A DNA stretch of 64,000 bases. Origin: Cephalotus follicularis. Its lineage: Eukaryota > Streptophyta > Magnoliopsida > Oxalidales > Cephalotaceae. Each line of letters opens with the position of its first letter. The first letter of the stretch is position 1. The translations under genes were made by a program, and so were the position numbers. The DNA is taken from contig BDDD01005796.1 in the NCBI GenBank assembly GCA_001972305.1, forward strand, positions 1 to 64,000. Reading direction: 5' to 3'. The notes under the pieces are model-generated. The model was not told the DNA's origin and did not search any database. It saw only the letters and a program-made list of their open reading frames with translations. Below, piece after piece: positions 10,934 through 22,827 of the stretch.

Positions 10934-11085
10934 GTGTCGACGCCTTTTAAACGCATCGATACTTTTGAAATAAGAGACGCACGTGAATGCATGTGCATGC
11001 ATATCAACGCCTGTGAATAGCGTCGACGCCTTTCAGGTAAAACGCTATAAGCATCGACGCCTGCATGAAAATGTCGACGCTTAGT
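10934..11085 (+). repeat. Palindrome array 1 of Gy-C 5' LTR
   Basis: GTCGACGCC, GCATCGAC and related motifs recur every 20 to 40 bases. The cluster is repeated at 17262-17412 in the 3' LTR. Confidence 0.75.
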
Positions 11086-11837
11086 GATAAATGATAGACA
11101 CGTTCTTTTGCTGATAGAATAACGTGTAAGGTGACAACTTAAGGTCACTTTGCAGGTACCTTGGGGCACAAACATTACGTGTTGAGCATGCTGGCATGTT
11201 ACCAGACATGTAGGGGCTAGAAGAGAAGAGATGGCATGACACTTGGGTGTGCATACAGGCTGAGAGATAGTCTTCCTCACCTGCTCCTGCAAAGGAAAAG
11301 AGACAGAGCTAGGAAAGCAAGAAAAATGGGCAAATGTAATTTATGAGATGCATGCAACGGACAAGTAATGAAAGGGGAGAGTTTCCATAGCATAAATGCT
11401 CCTCTTCTCCCCACTGGTTCGGCTAAAAACACCTGAGTGCGAACAAGGAGAGAGGTTCCACCATTGTTGAGCATTTTAGAGCTTGGAACTTGAAGCTTGT
11501 GGGCTAGCAGCAACGGGACAATCCTTGGAGTTGCTGTGGCCGGTTCTAGGATTTAAAGAGGTGGAATTTCTAGTTCCTAACTTGGAACAAAAAGGTAGGG
11601 GAAGCCATACTCGTATTTTGAACTTAATATTCATGCCTGGAACAATGATTTTTGTGCATAGTTTCCATGGTTATTGAACTATTTTTGATCAGTGGATCAA
11701 TGCCATGTTATGCTGGGTTTGTGATATGTATTTGCATGTTGGTTTTCTGGCTTGATTACATGTTGTCTTGCATGTATATGGACTGTGTTGGTTACTGTTG
11801 GTCACGTTGTGAGGAAGAAGACGACTGGGGCTCGAAA

Positions 11838-12105
11838 CACGTTGACGCCTTTGAGGAACATCGACGCCTTTGGGTTATTTTCTTGGATATTGACGTATTA
11901 TACGTCGACGCCTAAGGTTCCCACCTTAACGTGTCGATACCTTAAGCAATACGCTGACGTTTAAGGTTCAATACCTTGAACGTCGATGCGTATAAATTGG
12001 ACATCGACGTCTTCAAACAGTGGAAAGCACTGACGCTAAGGACTTGAGCGTGGACGCTTACGGGACAAAGACATCAACGCCTAATGATAGACATCGACGC
12101 CTTCT
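11838..12105 (+). repeat. Palindrome array 2 of Gy-C 5' LTR
   Basis: A dense run of GTCGACGCC, GACATCGACG and ACGTTGACGCC variants lies downstream of the donor-like site at 11595. Confidence 0.75.
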
Positions 12106-12983
12106 TGTACTGTTTGGAAGTTTTCTTACTTAATGATACGAAATGATCCCGATTCTGATTAGGATGGATTAGAACATTTGTATGCATTGCATATGTACTG
12201 TTTACTGCCTGTATGACAATCGTTTATGAATTACTATGATTTCTAAATTGTTATATTGATTTAGAAATACACACATGAGTTTGAAAACTACTATGTTTGT
12301 GTACGAAAAATAAAATGAGTATTCTTGTATTGTCGAACATACTGGGGAAGTAATTTCTGCTACTAAAACATTTTAAAGTATTTTCTATTTATTGGAAATA
12401 CATATTTCAAATGTTTATGCTTTCAAAAATAGTTTGAAATAAACAGCATGTTGTTGATCTAACGATCATTACTGCACTGTTTACTGTGACTATTCATTGT
12501 TTGCTCTATGAATTTGTTGTGTTTGTGCTTGAGTCACTAGTTACGTGGCGGGGACGGCCAGTGTTGGCTAGTGGAAGGGTTGACCTAGGGACCCAGAGTT
12601 GGGTGGGTAACTCACTGTATTGTACTGTTGTCTTGCTTGGTTGCTTGGAGAAGGGACTGAAGTGGGAGTGTAGCGTGGGGCCAGGAGTTGGCAGCGTTGC
12701 ACGTACTGCCTGCCTGTTTGTGGTCCCTTTGTGGACTTATTGTACTGCCTGCTAGTCCTTCTCGGACTTTACTGTGCCTGTTGATGTAGCCCTGGCCGGG
12801 TTACTACTATGCTGCATTGCATACATATATTTTCATATATATGTCCCTACTGTTATTTTACTGCACTGCTAACTTATATATATTTTCATATATATATAAA
12901 TTGGTATTTTCTACTGCACTGCATCATCTATGCATACATTTCATGACATGCATGTAATGTTGATCCCATACTACTTTTATGAC

Positions 12984-13008
12984 TTAGCCGAGTGAGGACA
13001 AAGGCTAA
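12984..13008 (+). other. Conserved LTR stem-loop (Gy-C 5' LTR)
   Basis: TTAGCC, 13 nt, then GGCTAA. CTAAC overlaps the 3' arm and CAG follows at 13021-13023. Confidence 0.6.
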
Positions 13009-13394
13009 CCCCCTACTTTACAGATTGATGCAGTGGACCAGCTTGGGAGTCAGCATGGATGAAGTACAAGTTTTTAATAATGTTTTACCAGTGGTTATGT
13101 CCCCTTTGGGTGTTGTGTACTATATTTTCAAGTTACTAGACTTTTGATGTTACTGGATAATGTATTATGGATCACGCTCTATTTTGTGGGCTTTCAACTA
13201 TGACAAACTTGTATTGGGTAGCGTGCAGTATGGGATGTACGTTATGTGTTTTTCAGCTTATAAGTTTAATGCTTCCGTAACTGACATCTTGTTTAAAAAG
13301 TTTAAATTTTACAGTTTTTGCATGAGCTGAATCTTGATGTTAATTGCCTTTACCACCTTTTTGTGTGTTTATCGAAAGCGGGGTGTGACAAGAG

Positions 13395-13406
13395 TGGTAT
13401 CAGAGC
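13395..13406 (+). promoter_or_regulatory. Primer binding site of Gy-C
   Basis: TGGTATCAGAGC lies four bases after the 5' LTR end and is complementary to the 3' end of initiator Met tRNA, the usual primer for plant gypsy elements. Confidence 0.93.
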
Positions 13407-13499
13407 ATATTCCATATATGCTTAGCTAGATTATTTTCCTTCGAAATTAATGAAATGTTTCCTGATGATGGTTGATATCATTTCCTTATAGGAGACAGA

Positions 13500-14291
13500 A
13501 TGGACGGAAGGGGAAGGCATGTAAGGTCTCGAGCCGTTGTGGATAGCGTTCCTCAAGAAGTGAATGAAGGAAGAGATCCGGAGGACCGTATAAATGAATA
13601 TTTCCAACAACAGATGGCTGCTAGGATGATTCATTTGCAAGAGATAAAGTGGTCATACACGGATCGCATCGCTGAATGTTTCCAGCAGCAGATAGCTGCT
13701 AATGCAGCTCACTTAGAGGAAATGCGGCAGTTGTGTGTTCAAACTCAGCAAGTTAAACGGACTAGACCAGCTCCGTCAAAGTGGCAAGATGGTGGCTATT
13801 CAACCAAGTCATCAAAGAACGGTTCTCAGCGAACGACCACTAAGGGAACTGTGAGTCAAGAAGGTGATATAAGGTCGGGGGTTTGTTTCTACTGCAGTCG
13901 TACAGGCCATCAGGTGAAAGACTGTTGGTTAAAGAATAAGTTATGCGTCAAGTGTGGGGAAACTGGCCATATAATGAAGAACTGTACAAGGGATTCATCT
14001 CAACAAACTGCTAACCGTGGAACCCCTAGTCAGGGGAGGAATTTGAGAGCTGGAGGTTGCACACATTGTGGTCGCGCAGATCACCTGCTGAGGAATTGCT
14101 GGAAGTGGAACGGATGGTGCCTAAGGTGTGGAGCCTCTGATCCTTTGCTGAGGGATTGTCCGGAGAGACAAGGAGCAGTACCTATGGGACCTACAGGTAG
14201 TAGTGAGGCTGCAGTTGGACCTTCTCAGCGGGGAGGCAAGGGCAAGGGCATCATGAGAGGTAAATTTCACTCTTACTCGCATCATACTTGA
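13500..14291 (+). CDS. Short gag of Gy-C: duplicated N-terminus and zinc knuckles, no gag core
   Basis: An intact 263-residue frame starts about 95 bases after the PBS. Residues 30-55 and 57-84 are two related copies of one segment (INEYFQQQMA... and IAECFQQQIA...), whereas Gy-H gag has one. A linker rich in Ser, Lys and Gln follows. There are three CCHC knuckles at about 129-142, 149-162 and 187-200, and a fourth at 207-220 whose His is Pro. The retrotransposon gag core seen in Gy-H (AEQWLQDLDKIF region) is missing between the N-terminus and the knuckles. The product might bind RNA but could not form a particle alone. Gy-D gag shares the duplication and the missing core, so this is not a private deletion. 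The ATG follows the same leader as in Gy-D and Gy-H. Confidence 0.85.
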   Translation: MDGRGRHVRSRAVVDSVPQEVNEGRDPEDRINEYFQQQMAARMIHLQEIKWSYTDRIAECFQQQIAANAAHLEEMRQLCVQTQQVKRTRPAPSKWQDGGYSTKSSKNGSQRTTTKGTVSQEGDIRSGVCFYCSRTGHQVKDCWLKNKLCVKCGETGHIMKNCTRDSSQQTANRGTPSQGRNLRAGGCTHCGRADHLLRNCWKWNGWCLRCGASDPLLRDCPERQGAVPMGPTGSSEAAVGPSQRGGKGKGIMRGKFHSYSHHT

Positions 14292-14523
14292 TCATAATGT
14301 TGTTAATCGGTTGACCTTATTATAGCCGTGGTTAAGTGAATGTTGAGTCGGATGTTTGGGACTAACTAACGAGTAAGAGAATAATGGTTCTCATTACTAT
14401 ATTAATGAATGATTATGTACATGTATAGGCTAGTATAGGACCACACGCATACTTAGTGGACTTCTAGAACCCGGATAACATAATCAAAGAATATGAATCG
14501 TATCGCTTGGATATTGATTCATA
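14292..14523 (+). other. Non-coding spacer replacing protease and N-terminal RT (Gy-C)
   Basis: About 230 bases without an open frame connect the gag stop to the middle of RT. The same spacer, with point changes, lies in Gy-D at 22561-22827. Shared words include ACTTCTAGAACCCGGATAAC and GTATCGCTTGGAT. Gy-C has lost a further 50 or so bases at the RT side. Confidence 0.8.
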
Positions 14524-17031
14524 TTGAGTAACTTTGGTAATGAGTCGAGGGAAGGAGACATTGAGAAGACTGCCTTACGGACACGGTATGGTCACTATGA
14601 GTTCTTGGTGATGCCGTTTGGTGTTACCAATACACCGGCAGCTTTCATGTCATTGATGAATTATGTACTCCGGCCATACCTAGATCAGTTTGTCATAGTG
14701 TTTATTGACGACATACTGGTATACTCGAGGAGTGAGGAGGAACACACTCATCATCTGAGGCTAGTATCGCAGGTTCTCAGAGAACATCAGTTGTAAACCA
14801 AGTTCGGCAAGTGTGAATTCTGGCTTGATCATGTGATCTTTCTCGGTCACATCGTATCCGGGGAAGGCTTGACGGTGGATCCATCAAAGACCGAAGTTGT
14901 TCGTGACTGGCCGCAACCAAGAAACGTAACTGAAGTGCGCAGTTTTCTTGGATTGGCGGGGTATTACAGGAGGTTTATCCAGAACTTTTCAAAGATAACC
15001 GTGCCTTTGACTAGATTGACCCAGAAGAAGACCTTATTTGTCTGGGACGAAGATTGTGAAGATAGTTTCCGTGAACAGAAGGATCGGTTAGTTTCTGCTC
15101 CTATCTTGGCATTACCTGATGGTAATGAGGGCTTTGCAGTCTACAGTGATGCATCGAGTAAGGGCTTGGGCTTCATGCCGATGCAACGAGGAAGAGTGAT
15201 CGCTTATGATTCTAGGAAGCTAAAGCCGTACGAAGAAAACTACCCGACACATGACCTTGAACTTGCAGCTATTATCTTCGCCCTTCAGAAGTGGATGCAC
15301 TATCTTTATGGGGCACAGTTTGAAATCTTTGCAGATCATAAGAGTTTTAGGTACCTGTTCTGCCAAGATACACTGAACATGAGGCAATGAAGGTGGGCGG
15401 AATTCTTTAACGATTATGATTGTAGTGTTCAGTACCACCCGGGGAAAGCGAATGTGGTCGCTGATGCCTTGGGTCGCAAGGCTATGGTTGCCAGTGCGAT
15501 GGTATCGCAATGGAAGATGTTAGAAGACTTCCAAGAGCGGTTTCCATTTAATCAGTCACCTGCAGTATTTATGGCTAACATGAGAGTACAACCATCTTTG
15601 CTTGACGAAATAAAGAATGCTTAAGCACATGATCCTGAATTGCAGCAGATTCGAGAGAATCTGGTCTCGGAGTCTGATTTTTGGGTACATGCCGATAGTG
15701 TCTTAAGATTTCAGGGACGGGTGTGTCTTCCGAATGAACATGGGTTGAAGAGCGAGTTGCTTTACGGGGCTCATAAATCTCAATACAGCATTCACCCTGG
15801 TAGCACAAAAATGTACCAAGACATGAAGAGGGATTACTGGTGGCCTTGCATGATATGAGAGATCGCCGAGTATGTGGCAAGGTGTTTGACTTGCCAGACA
15901 GTTAAGGCCGAGCACCAGAGATCGGCAGGGTAGCTACAGCCTTTACCAATTCTAGAATGTAAGTGGGAGCATGTTACGATGCATTTTGTTTCGGGTTTGC
16001 CTCTGACTCATAACCGTCACAATGCCGTGTTGGTTATCGGGGATAGACTCACCAAATCAGCGCACTTTCTACCTACACACGTTACTGATTCTGCAAGCAA
16101 GCTGGATCGTTTGTATGTGAAGGAGATAGTGAGGCTACACGGTGTTCCAATAAGCATCGTATGTGATAGAGATGCCATCTTTACTTCCAACTTCTGTAAG
16201 AGACTTCAAATGGCTTTTGGGACGAAACTGAACTTGAGTACTGCCTTTCAACCTCAGACTGATAGGCAGTCTGAGCGTACCATCCAGACCTTGGAGGATA
16301 TGCTACAGACTCGCGTGATTGACTTTACTGGTACATGGGAGAATCATATTACTTTGATAGAGTTCTCTTACAATAACATCTATCATTCCAGTATCGGCAT
16401 GGCACCATTTGAAGCACTATATGGGAGGAAGTGCAGATCCCCTGTTTGTTGGGATGAGGTCGGGGAGCGACCTTTACTCGGGACAGAGTTAGTGGAGGAA
16501 ACTTCAGAAAAGATTAGGATGATTAAAGTGAAGCTGCTTACTGCTCAGAGCCAGCAGAAGAGCTATGTGGACAATGGCAAGAGAAGGCCTTTGACCTTCA
16601 GTGTTGGTGATCATGTTTCCTTAAAGGTTTCACCATGGAAGGGCATGCAAAGGTTTGGGAAAAAAGGGAAAATTAGCTCCACGCTATATTGGTCCTTTTG
16701 AGATTTTGGAAAGAGTTAGGGAGGTAGCCTACCGGTTTGCCTTACCTCCTACACTGTCAAACGTGCACGATGTCTTCATGTTTCTATGCTGAGGAGATAT
16801 ATCCCGGACCCATCACATGTCCTGGATTATGATGTTGTTTCTGTACGAGATGACTTATCTTGTGAGGAGTTGCCTGTACGGATTCTAGATTGCAAGATGC
16901 AGATTTCGAGGAACCGAACCATCTCTATGGTCAAGGTTCAATGGTAGTTCCATCGATCGGATGAAGCCACGTGGGAACGTGAAGAGCATATCCGAGAGCG
17001 TTACCCGCACTTGCTCAAGTACTGTTTTTAA
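14524..17031 (+). pseudogene. Gy-C pol: RT (C-terminal part), RNase H, integrase, broken
   Basis: One frame runs from about 14540 to 16665. It starts in RT at GDIEKTA and passes the catalytic FIDDILVYS block, KCEFWL and [11 protein letters not shown]. RNase H follows ([35 protein letters not shown]). Integrase comes next with its zinc region (AHKSQYSIHPG, RCLTC), MHFVSGLP in place of the usual MDF, DRDAIF, the PQTDRQSER motif, and GDHVSLK. Stops are at 14794, 15388, 15622, 15856 and 15931. A one-base change in the A-run near 16665 shifts the C-terminus, which continues to about 17031. Protease and the first part of RT are absent. The integrase first Asp is replaced by His (MHF), so integrase would be dead even without the stops. 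Confidence 0.9.
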
Positions 17032-17051
17032 TTTCGAGGACGAAATTCTTT

Positions 17052-17065
17052 GAAGGAGGGGTGGA
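17052..17065 (+). promoter_or_regulatory. Polypurine tract of Gy-C
   Basis: GAAGGAGGGGTGGA lies directly before the TG of the 3' LTR at 17066. Confidence 0.8.
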
Positions 17066-17928
17066 TGTAACGCCCGGGATTTTCATATGTTGTAATTCCA
17101 CGATGTAAATGTACTTTTATTGTGGAATTAATAAAATGATGGATATCCCGACTTTGTTGATGTTTTCCAAACCCTAATGATGTTGATTTTGGAATACGAA
17201 TGTTAAAGAAATGTTAAAAGAACAATTTGAAGTAAAACGACGCAGTTTTGGGGAAAAAAAGGCGTCGACGCCTTTTAAACGCATCGATGCCTTTGAAATA
17301 AGAGATGCACGTGAATGCATGTGCATGCACGTCGACGCCCATGAATAGCGTAGACGCCTTTCAGGTAAAACTCTATAACCATTGACGCTTGCATGAAAAC
17401 GTCGACGCTTAGCGATAAATGATAGACACGTTCTTTTGCTGATAGAATAACATGTAAGGTGACAACTTAAGGTCACTTTGCAGGTGCCTTGGGGCAAGGA
17501 CATTACGTGTTGAGCATGCTGGCATGTTACCAGACATGTAGGGGCTAGAAGAGAAGAGATGGCATGACACTTGGGTGTGCATACAGGCTGAGAGATAGTC
17601 TTCATCACCTGCTCCTGCAAAGGAAAAGAGATAGAGCTAGGAAAGAGAGAAAAATTGGAAAATGTAATTTGTAAGATGCATGAAACGGACAAGTAAAGAA
17701 AGTGGAATGTTTCCATAGCCTAAATGCTCCTCTTCTCCCCATTGGGTCGGCTAAAAACACCTGAGTGTGAACAAGGAGAGAGGTTCCACCATTGTTGAGC
17801 ATTTTAGAGCTTGGAACTTGAAGCTTGTGGGCTAGCAGCAAAGGGATAATCCTTGGAGCTGCTGTGGCCGGTTCTAGGACTTAAAGAGGTGGAATTTCTA
17901 GTTCCTAACTTGGAACAAAAAGGTAGGG
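17066..17928 (+). repeat. Gy-C 3' LTR, proximal segment
   Basis: It matches 10739-11600 of the 5' LTR with few differences and stops at the shared word AGGTAGGG. Sequence of the Gy-D LTR follows at once. The 812 bp that correspond to 11601-12412 are gone from this LTR. Array 1 is at 17262-17412. The 180-codon antisense ORF here also exists, shorter, in the 5' LTR and has no recognisable domain. Confidence 0.9.
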
Positions 17929-19951
17929 TTTAGCACGGCGGCTAAACCAACAGCAAGTTACCAGCACAGCGGCTGAGTAATCAACAAGTTATTAGCACAA
18001 CGGCTAATAATCAACAAGCACAAGCATTGCATAGTACAAGTCAAGCAATAAAATATAATTACTTGATCACATATATTTGTTTAAAATATATTACTCCATT
18101 CACAAGTTGTGATAAGTTATAAACTTAAAACAATACATTTGATTGTATAAACAATCTTTTAAAACATTTCTCCATCTTTGGAAACACTTCCCCAATCATT
18201 TCGAAAATATATAAATTCATATGTTGATAAATATACATTTTCGCACAATACATTTGATTTCATAATCAATCCTTTAAAACATTTCTCCGTCATTGGAAAA
18301 TACTTTCCCTAGTCATTTCGAAAATATATATATTCATATGTTGACAAATAAACATTTTCGCACAATAATGATTATAAAAATGATGCAAGCTTTTCAAAAT
18401 GGTTAACACTATTTAGAAATCAACCATAATGCAAATCATTGCAATAATGCAAACATATGCTCAGAATGCATCTACGATCGTTCCTAGAGTCGTTTCGGGT
18501 CTAGCGGGTCCCATTCGAGTGAAATTCCATCAAACAGGGACGTAAGCGTCGATGTTTATCCCTAAGGCATCGACGTCTTTTCCCTAAGGCGTCGATCCTA
18601 TGTTCAGTTATTCCCAGGCATTTTTGGGTCAAAGATGTCAATCCTCATATAGTCGAAACTTAACCTCTCAAGGCGTAAGAAAAGCTACTGGTTATCATAG
18701 TATGTAACCAGAACGTCAATTCGTAAGCAAACGTGTAATCCCAAGTGGCTACTTTGCCATCTGCAATAAACATCGCAGTTCTATGATTACCCAGAAAAGG
18801 CGTCGATGCTTTTACTCAAACATCGATGTCCTTCTCATACGAACGCGAAGACATCGATGTCTTTAGGTAGACGTCGACGTTTATCCAACCTAGATCATTT
18901 TCTCCATAGTTTTTAACACAGCAGCCATTATCAAAATCATCCATACATAACCCAGTTCAATATCCATGTAATTTACACATGCATGCTAACTTTGTATATC
19001 ATAGTAAACACCATAACAAGTCCAAAATCACAATTCAACCATTAACATGCAATTCATCATGTTATTCACTAACTTAAAACCCAAAAGGCGTGTATAAGAT
19101 TATCACTTTCCCCTGCCTTTTTGTCCCAAGTTAGGAACTGGAAAGTCCACCCCTTTGAGTTCCCAGGTTCTTGTCACAGCAGCTCCAAGATCCCCTCAGC
19201 AACTGTAACCCACGAGCTCCAATCTCTAGCTCCAAGTAAGCTCAACAATGGTGGCTCTCACACTCACTGGTTTTCCTCTCTTTATTTCCTATGGTGTTTT
19301 AAACGAGAGAGAGAGATGGGGAGGGTTGTTCTTATGCAGTTCGCTCCACCGACCTCTTTCTCCTGGTATTCAATGAGCACTCTCGTGCTCCCTCTCTCTT
19401 TTTCAAACTCTGCATTTTTCCTTTTGTTTTCTTTCCCTCTTTCTTTTACAGGCTCCATGCATGGTAACACTTGTTACCTTCCTCACTTTCTTCAGTCATT
19501 CAGGTCAGGAGGCCATCATGCATGATCAACACGTCTCCTTCCCGTGGCTCAAGGCGCCTGCATGGATCCTAAATCCTTCCCTCTACACATTACTCTGTCA
19601 GTTTATAACGTGACAGACATTCTTTTAAAAGGTATCGACGTCTTCCTTAGATGTCAATGTCTTTTCCTTTGTCACCAGAAGGTGTCGATGTCTTCTCCTT
19701 ACATCGACGTGCATGTCCATGCATTCACGTGCATCTCGGTTCCATAGACGTCGACGTCTTTCCAAAGACGTCGACGCGTTTACCTCAAAACAACGCCGTT
19801 TTTAAGTTTAACACCCACATTCCATTTCCAAAACCATAATTAGGGTTTTTAAGCATCTTTTGAGTTAAAAATCTCAACATTCTCATTAATTCAAGTTCAA
19901 GGTTATGTCACAAATCAAAATATTACATTCAGGAAAATACTGGGCGTTACA
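17929..19951 (-). repeat. Gy-D 3' LTR, outer end deleted
   Basis: It ends CTGGGCGTTACA at 19951 next to the PPT. The first 870 or so bases (plus-strand left) are missing compared with the right LTR. Compared with that LTR it lacks about 95 bp near 18640 but keeps about 690 bp (18860-19548) that the right LTR has lost. Arrays lie at 18545-18888 and 19635-19785. The donor-like site near 19113 reads GC instead of GT on the minus strand. Confidence 0.88.
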
Positions 19952-19968
19952 TCCACCCCTCCTTCAAG
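19952..19968 (-). promoter_or_regulatory. Polypurine tract of Gy-D
   Basis: On the minus strand, CTTGAAGGAGGGGTGGA lies directly before the LTR. Confidence 0.8.
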
Positions 19969-19984
19969 AAATTTCATCCTCGAA

Positions 19985-22560
19985 ATTAACACAATACTAA
20001 AACAAATAAGGGTAACGTTCTCGGATGTCATCCTCACGTTCCCAAGTCGCCTCATCCGGCCGATGAAATTGCCACTAAACCTTTACCATCTGAATGGTTC
20101 GGTTCCTCAATACTTGCGTCTTCCAATCCAAGATTCTTACGGGCGACTCCTCACAGGAAAGATCCTCCCTCACCGTAACCGAGTCATAATCCAAGACATG
20201 TGATGGATCTCGGATATACCCTCGTAGCATCGATACATGGAAGACATCATGTACACTCGACAATGTAGGAGGCAAGGCTAGCTGATAAGCTACCTCCCCA
20301 ACCCTCTCAAGAATCTCAAAAGGACCAATATAGCGCGATGCTAGCTTGCCCTTTTTCCCAAATCTTTGCACCCCTTTCCACGGAGATACCTTCAAGAACA
20401 CGTGATCTCCGACATTGAAGGTTAAAGACCTTCTCTTCACACTGTCAGCATAGCTCTTCTGCCGACTCTGCGCTGCTAGCAGTTTCTCTTTGATGAACTT
20501 GACTTTCTCCGAAGTCTCCTCCACCAAATTTGACCCAAGTAATGGTCGTTCACCCACCTCGTCCCAGCAGACAGGTGACCTACACTTTCTCCCATACAGT
20601 GCCTCGTATGGAGCCATACCAATACTCGAGTGATAGCTGTTGTTATAAGAAAACTCTATCCGAGGGATATGGTCTTCCCAGGTTCCACCAAAATCAATCA
20701 CACAAGCCCGAAGCATATCCTCCAAGGTGTGGATGGTACGCTCTAACTGTCCGTCTACCTGAGGGTGGAAAGCAGTACTGAGATTCAATCTGGTTCCGAA
20801 GGCTGTCTGGAATCTCTTCTAGAAGTTGGAAATGAAGATCGAATCCCTATCGCAAACAATGATCACCGGAACACCGTGTAGTCTCACAATCTCCTTCACA
20901 TATAGTCGAGCCAACTTGCTCGCAGAATCATTGACATGTGTGGGCAAGAAGTGTGCTGATTTGGTGAGTCTATCAACAATAACCCACACGACATTATGAT
21001 GATGCCTAGTCAGTGGAAATCCGGAAACAAAGTCCATCGTAATGTGTTGCCATTTCCACTCCGCCACCGGTAATGACTGTAACAGTCCCCGCAGTCTTTG
21101 GTGCTCGGCCTTGACCCTCTGGCTAGTCAAACATTTTGCGACATATTCAGGAATCTCGCGCTTCATGTCGGGCCACCAGTAAGTCTTCTTCATATCTTGG
21201 TACATCTTGGTGCTAACAGGATGAATACTGTACAGAGATTTATGAGCCCCGCGAAGTAACTCATCCTTCAGTCTAGGCTCATTCAGAAGACATACACGTC
21301 CCCGATATCTCAAAATACCATCATCATGCACGCGAAAATCGGATTCCGAATCCAGGTTCTCTCGAATTTATTGCAACTCGGGATCATGTGGTTGTGCATC
21401 CCTGATGTGATCAAGTAACACTGGCTGGACCCGCATTCAGCCACAAAAATCCCCAGTGATTGATTGAATTGAGACCACTCTTGGAAGTCTTCCAACATCT
21501 TCCATTGCGACACCATAATACTGGCAACCATAGCCTTGTGGCTCAAGGCATCGGCGACTACATTCACTTTCCCCAGGTGGTACTGGATACTGCAGTCATA
21601 ATCATTAAAGAACTCTACCCACCTGCGTTGTCTCATGTTCAGTGTGTCCTGACAGAACAGGTACCTCAAACTTTTATGATCGGTAAAGATCTCAAACTGC
21701 GCCCCATAAAGATAGTACCTCCACTTCTGAAGGGCGAAGATAATAGCTACAAGTTCAAGGTCGTGAGTCGGGTAGTTTTCTTCATACGGTTTCAGCTTCC
21801 TAGAAGCATAAGCAATCACATTTCCTCGCTGCATCAGCACGCAGCCTAAGCACTTACCCGATGCATCGCTATAAACTTCAAAGCCCTCATTACCCTCGGG
21901 TAATGCCAAGATAGGAGCGGAAACCAACCAATCCTTCAGTTTGCGGAAACTAGCTTCGCAATCATCATTCCAGACAAATAAGGTCTTCTTCTGGGTCAGT
22001 CTAGTCAAGGGCTCCGCTATCCTTGAAAAGTTCTGTATAAACCTCCGGTAATAGCCTGCCAAGCCAAGAAAACTGCGTACCTCCATCACATTCCTCGTCT
22101 GTGGCCAATTTCGTACCACCTCTGTCATTGACGGATCCACCGCCAAACCTTCTCGAGATACGATGTGACCAAGAAAGATCACACGGTCAAGCCAAAATTC
22201 ACACTTGCTGAATTTGGCATACAGCTGGTGCTCTCGGAGTATCTGCAAAGCCATCCTCAGGTGGCAAGCATGCTCTTCCTCACTCATTGAGTATACAAGT
22301 ACGTCGTCAATAAACACAACGATAAACTGGTCCAAGTACGGTCGAAACACGTTGTTCATCAATGACATGAATGCAGCTGGTGCATTCGTAACACCAAAAG
22401 GCATCACAAGGAACTCATAGTGACTGTGTCTTGTCTGGAAGGAAGTCTTCTCAATATTTCCTTCCCTCACCCTTAACAGGTGATAACCTGATCTCAAATC
22501 AAGCTTGGAAAACACCCTCGAATCATTACTGTGAACCACCATCCAAGCGATACATTTCAT
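19985..22560 (-). pseudogene. Gy-D pol: RT (C-terminal part), RNase H, integrase, broken
   Basis: The minus-strand frame of 416 codons at 21310-22560 holds RT from [14 protein letters not shown] through FIDDVLVYS, then RNase H ([21 protein letters not shown]) and the start of integrase. A frameshift near 21320 leads to the integrase zinc region (GAHKSLYSIHP, CLTSQ, where the second Cys is Ser) and the catalytic MDFVSGFP and DRDSIF. A TAG at about 20818 follows, then the HPQVDGQLER block and the GDHVFLK C-terminal domain. Another TAG lies near the end, before the DEATWE tail. Protease and the first part of RT are missing, as in Gy-C. Confidence 0.9.
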
Positions 22561-22827
22561 ATTCTTTTGGTTATGTTATCCGGGTTCTAGAAGTTCACTA
22601 AGTACGTGTGAGGTCCCATACTAGCCTACGCATGTGTATAACCATCCCTTAGTATGGTACAGAGAATCATCATTCTCTTACTCATTAGTTGGCCCCAAAC
22701 ATCCAGCTTAACATCCATTTAACTATGGACACAATATGGTTAACCAATCAAAGGCATTATGATCAAGTATGATGCAAGTAAGAGTGAAAATCGTACCTCT
22801 CATGATGCCCTTGCCCTTGCCTCCCCA
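22561..22827 (-). other. Non-coding spacer replacing protease and N-terminal RT (Gy-D)
   Basis: It is homologous to 14292-14523 of Gy-C and keeps about 50 bases at the RT junction that Gy-C has lost. No open frame crosses it. Confidence 0.8.

Larger units (their letters stand above)
10739..13390 (+). repeat. 5' LTR of Gy-C (2652 bp)
   Basis: It runs from TGTAACGCCCAGG to GCGGGGTGTGACA, just before the PBS. It has array 1 (10934-11085), a donor-like AAAG/GTAGGG at 11595, array 2 (11838-12105), the stem-loop at 12984 and an acceptor-like CAG at 13021-13023. Antisense and sense ORFs of 60-140 codons inside it have no recognisable domain. Confidence 0.92.

Noticed and set aside
10876-11292. 138-codon minus ORF in Gy-C 5' LTR, with a 180-codon counterpart at 17174-17716
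   Set aside because: Both lie in LTR copies of one element, so their similarity is not evidence of selection. No domain is visible, and the frame runs through the palindrome array.
12486-12755. 89-codon ORF repeated at 26862-27131
   Set aside because: It is the same place in the two LTRs of Gy-C, has no domain, and the C-terminus differs by a frameshift.
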